Source: Verrucomicrobium spinosum DSM 4136 = JCM 18804
Lineage (GTDB): Bacteria > Verrucomicrobiota > Verrucomicrobiia > Verrucomicrobiales > Verrucomicrobiaceae
Direction of reading: 5' to 3'
Assembly (NCBI RefSeq): GCF_000172155.1
Contig: NZ_ABIZ01000001.1
Span: 1,736,001 to 1,800,000 of the forward strand
Length of the DNA: 64,000 nucleotides
Position numbers and translations under genes: made by a program. Positions 63,144-64,000 of this stretch are shown piece by piece. Position 1 is the first letter of the stretch, and the number at the start of each line of letters is the position of its first letter. The notes under the pieces were generated by a model. That model made no database searches, was not told the origin of the DNA, and was given only the letters and a program-made list of their open reading frames with translations.

Positions 63144-63560
63144 TCAATGGTCCCCTGCCGGGGCCGCAGCATGACCCGCCCGATGGAAGATGGCGGCTTC
63201 CAGAATGGAGTCGAGTTGTTCAAGCCCAAAGGGCTTGGGCAGGTGGTGACATCCGTCGATGAGGGCGCTTTCGACATCGCGATCCGTGGCGGCCCCGCTC
63301 ATGGCCACGCGATACGGTGGGGCAGGGGCGTGTGGGCCCACGAAGAGCAGGTCCCATCCGTCTCCGTCAGGGAGATGTTTGTCGCAGATCAGCAGGTCCC
63401 ATTTACCTTCAGGGAAGGTCCTCCGGGCATGGTCCATGTCACAGGCCGAAACCACGGTGTGACCCTTGGCCCTCAAGTAAAACGACAAGAGCCTGAGGAT
63501 GGCTTCTTGGTCCTCCACAATAAAAATGCGAAGGCTATCCTCGGGGGTGACAGGCTTCAT
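63144..63560 (-). CDS. Single-domain response regulator
   Basis: A 138-residue receiver protein with no output domain. The acidic pair is IVEDQE, the phospho-acceptor Asp is in LLICDKHLPDGDG, the switch Ser in VAMSGAAT, and Lys in HLPKPF. The C-terminus is a short tail rich in Ala and His. It probably works as a phospho-relay or protein-interaction module with a kinase elsewhere. It faces the tRNA-Leu gene, 56 bp beyond its end. The 440-bp region after it holds only repeats. Confidence 0.9.
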   Translation of the reverse strand: MKPVTPEDSLRIFIVEDQEAILRLLSFYLRAKGHTVVSACDMDHARRTFPEGKWDLLICDKHLPDGDGWDLLFVGPHAPAPPYRVAMSGAATDRDVESALIDGCHHLPKPFGLEQLDSILEAAIFHRAGHAAAPAGDH

Positions 63561-63629
63561 GATACCCTATCGTAGGCCCCTGTTGGATCTGCACAACCCC
63601 TTCATTGCCACTCAATTGAGGGGAAGGAA

Positions 63630-63678
63630 AGTGCTTAGTGCTTGGTTCTTGGTTCTTGGTTCTTGGTTCTTGGTTCTT
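63630..63678. repeat. Heptamer array (AGTGCTT x2, GGTTCTT x5)
   Basis: Seven contiguous 7-bp units without interruption, in a stretch with no gene. The AGTGCTT form links it to the array at the end of the CPBP gene. Confidence 0.85.
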
Positions 63679-63723
63679 GGGGCGGCGCAGGCGCGGGCGA
63701 TAGGGCTGTGTCCTGGATTCAGC

Positions 63724-64000
63724 CCAATGCCATCAGGGAAAAGCTGGTGAGGTCGATGATTCGCCTTTGGCGAACGAGCTGAGGGCTGAAAGCCCGGCAT
63801 GATAGCAGCCTTGGGCAACGCCCAAGGTTGGCGTTGGTTTTAGAGGTTGAGGGCTGTAGGCCCGGGGTCATTCAGGGATGCTCGTCGTGGGCAGGATGGA
63901 TGAGGCCGGGCCTTCAGCCCTCCGATTCTCTTTCAACCCCTAACCTGGGGCGCTGCCCCAGGCTGGTATGACACCGGACCGTTGGTCCTCAGTTTCATCA
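63724..64000. repeat. Palindromic element copy B (inverted, cut by the window edge)
   Basis: Read on the minus strand, it matches 41661-41932 almost throughout, including the terminal CCAATGCCATCAGGGAAAA (63724-63742), both CCAAGG/CCTTGG and CCAGG/CCTGG hairpins and the intervening GACGAGCATCCCTGAATGA. The other terminal repeat should lie just beyond the window. No gene is present from 63561 to the end. Confidence 0.85.

Overview
The window is GC-rich bacterial chromosome and most likely comes from a Verrucomicrobiales member (Verrucomicrobium/Prosthecobacter-like). The reasons are a giant secreted protein built of autotransporter-associated beta-strand repeats with a C-terminal PEP sorting signal, a second PEP-CTERM protein (a trypsin-like protease), few recognisable Shine-Dalgarno sequences, large secreted propeller/DOMON proteins, and very many small palindromic repeats between genes. 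The taxonomic call is inference; no rRNA gene is present.

Layout. 1-8.3 kb: the 5'-truncated giant PEP-CTERM repeat protein faces a PEP-CTERM serine protease, followed by a small unknown gene. 8.7-14 kb: an ECF sigma-factor remnant, a 1293-residue secreted propeller protein and an SGNH hydrolase. 14.5-20 kb: a LysR regulator divergent from an RND pump and its adaptor (no outer-membrane factor here). 20.4-22 kb: a SnoaL-like protein and a zinc alcohol dehydrogenase. 22.2-31.4 kb: a bacterial alpha-2-macroglobulin and penicillin-binding protein 1C, normally adjacent partners, separated here by a REP-associated tyrosine transposase (RAYT), its REP palindromes and a 293-bp tandem duplication that carries a damaged pbpC 5' end. 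31.4-41.1 kb: queA, a DUF3592 protein, a mannonate-oxidoreductase-like SDR, lnt, a membrane protein, a KDG-type sugar kinase, an Ldh-family dehydrogenase and a D-2-hydroxyacid dehydrogenase, suggesting uronate/sugar-acid metabolism. 42-47.2 kb: a TonB-dependent receptor divergent from a histidine kinase/NtrC-type regulator pair. 47.4-48.7 kb: three small exported proteins (rhodanese, HMA metal-binding, thioredoxin). 48.9-59.2 kb: housekeeping genes carA, FHA protein, purA, uppS, an NtrC-like regulator with Glu at the phospho-acceptor site, mfd and a SurA/PrsA-type PPIase. 59.7-64 kb: a TIM-barrel epimerase-like protein, an unknown secreted protein, a CPBP protease, tRNA-Leu(UAG) and a single-domain response regulator.

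The most unusual content is between the genes. I could recognise several repeat families by eye: REP hairpins followed by a conserved 12-nt tail (GGTACTCCAACC) beside the RAYT; a 369-bp element with 19-bp inverted ends, present in two inverted copies (41.6 kb and the right edge); a triple-hairpin element in two copies; nested palindromes of about 250-290 bp at 20.1 and 38.2 kb that share a core; octamer (ACTCC) and heptamer (GTCTT or GGTTCTT) tandem arrays; and a possible structured RNA in the purA-uppS gap. The intergenic space looks shaped by non-autonomous palindromic elements, with one transposase that may mobilise at least one of the families.
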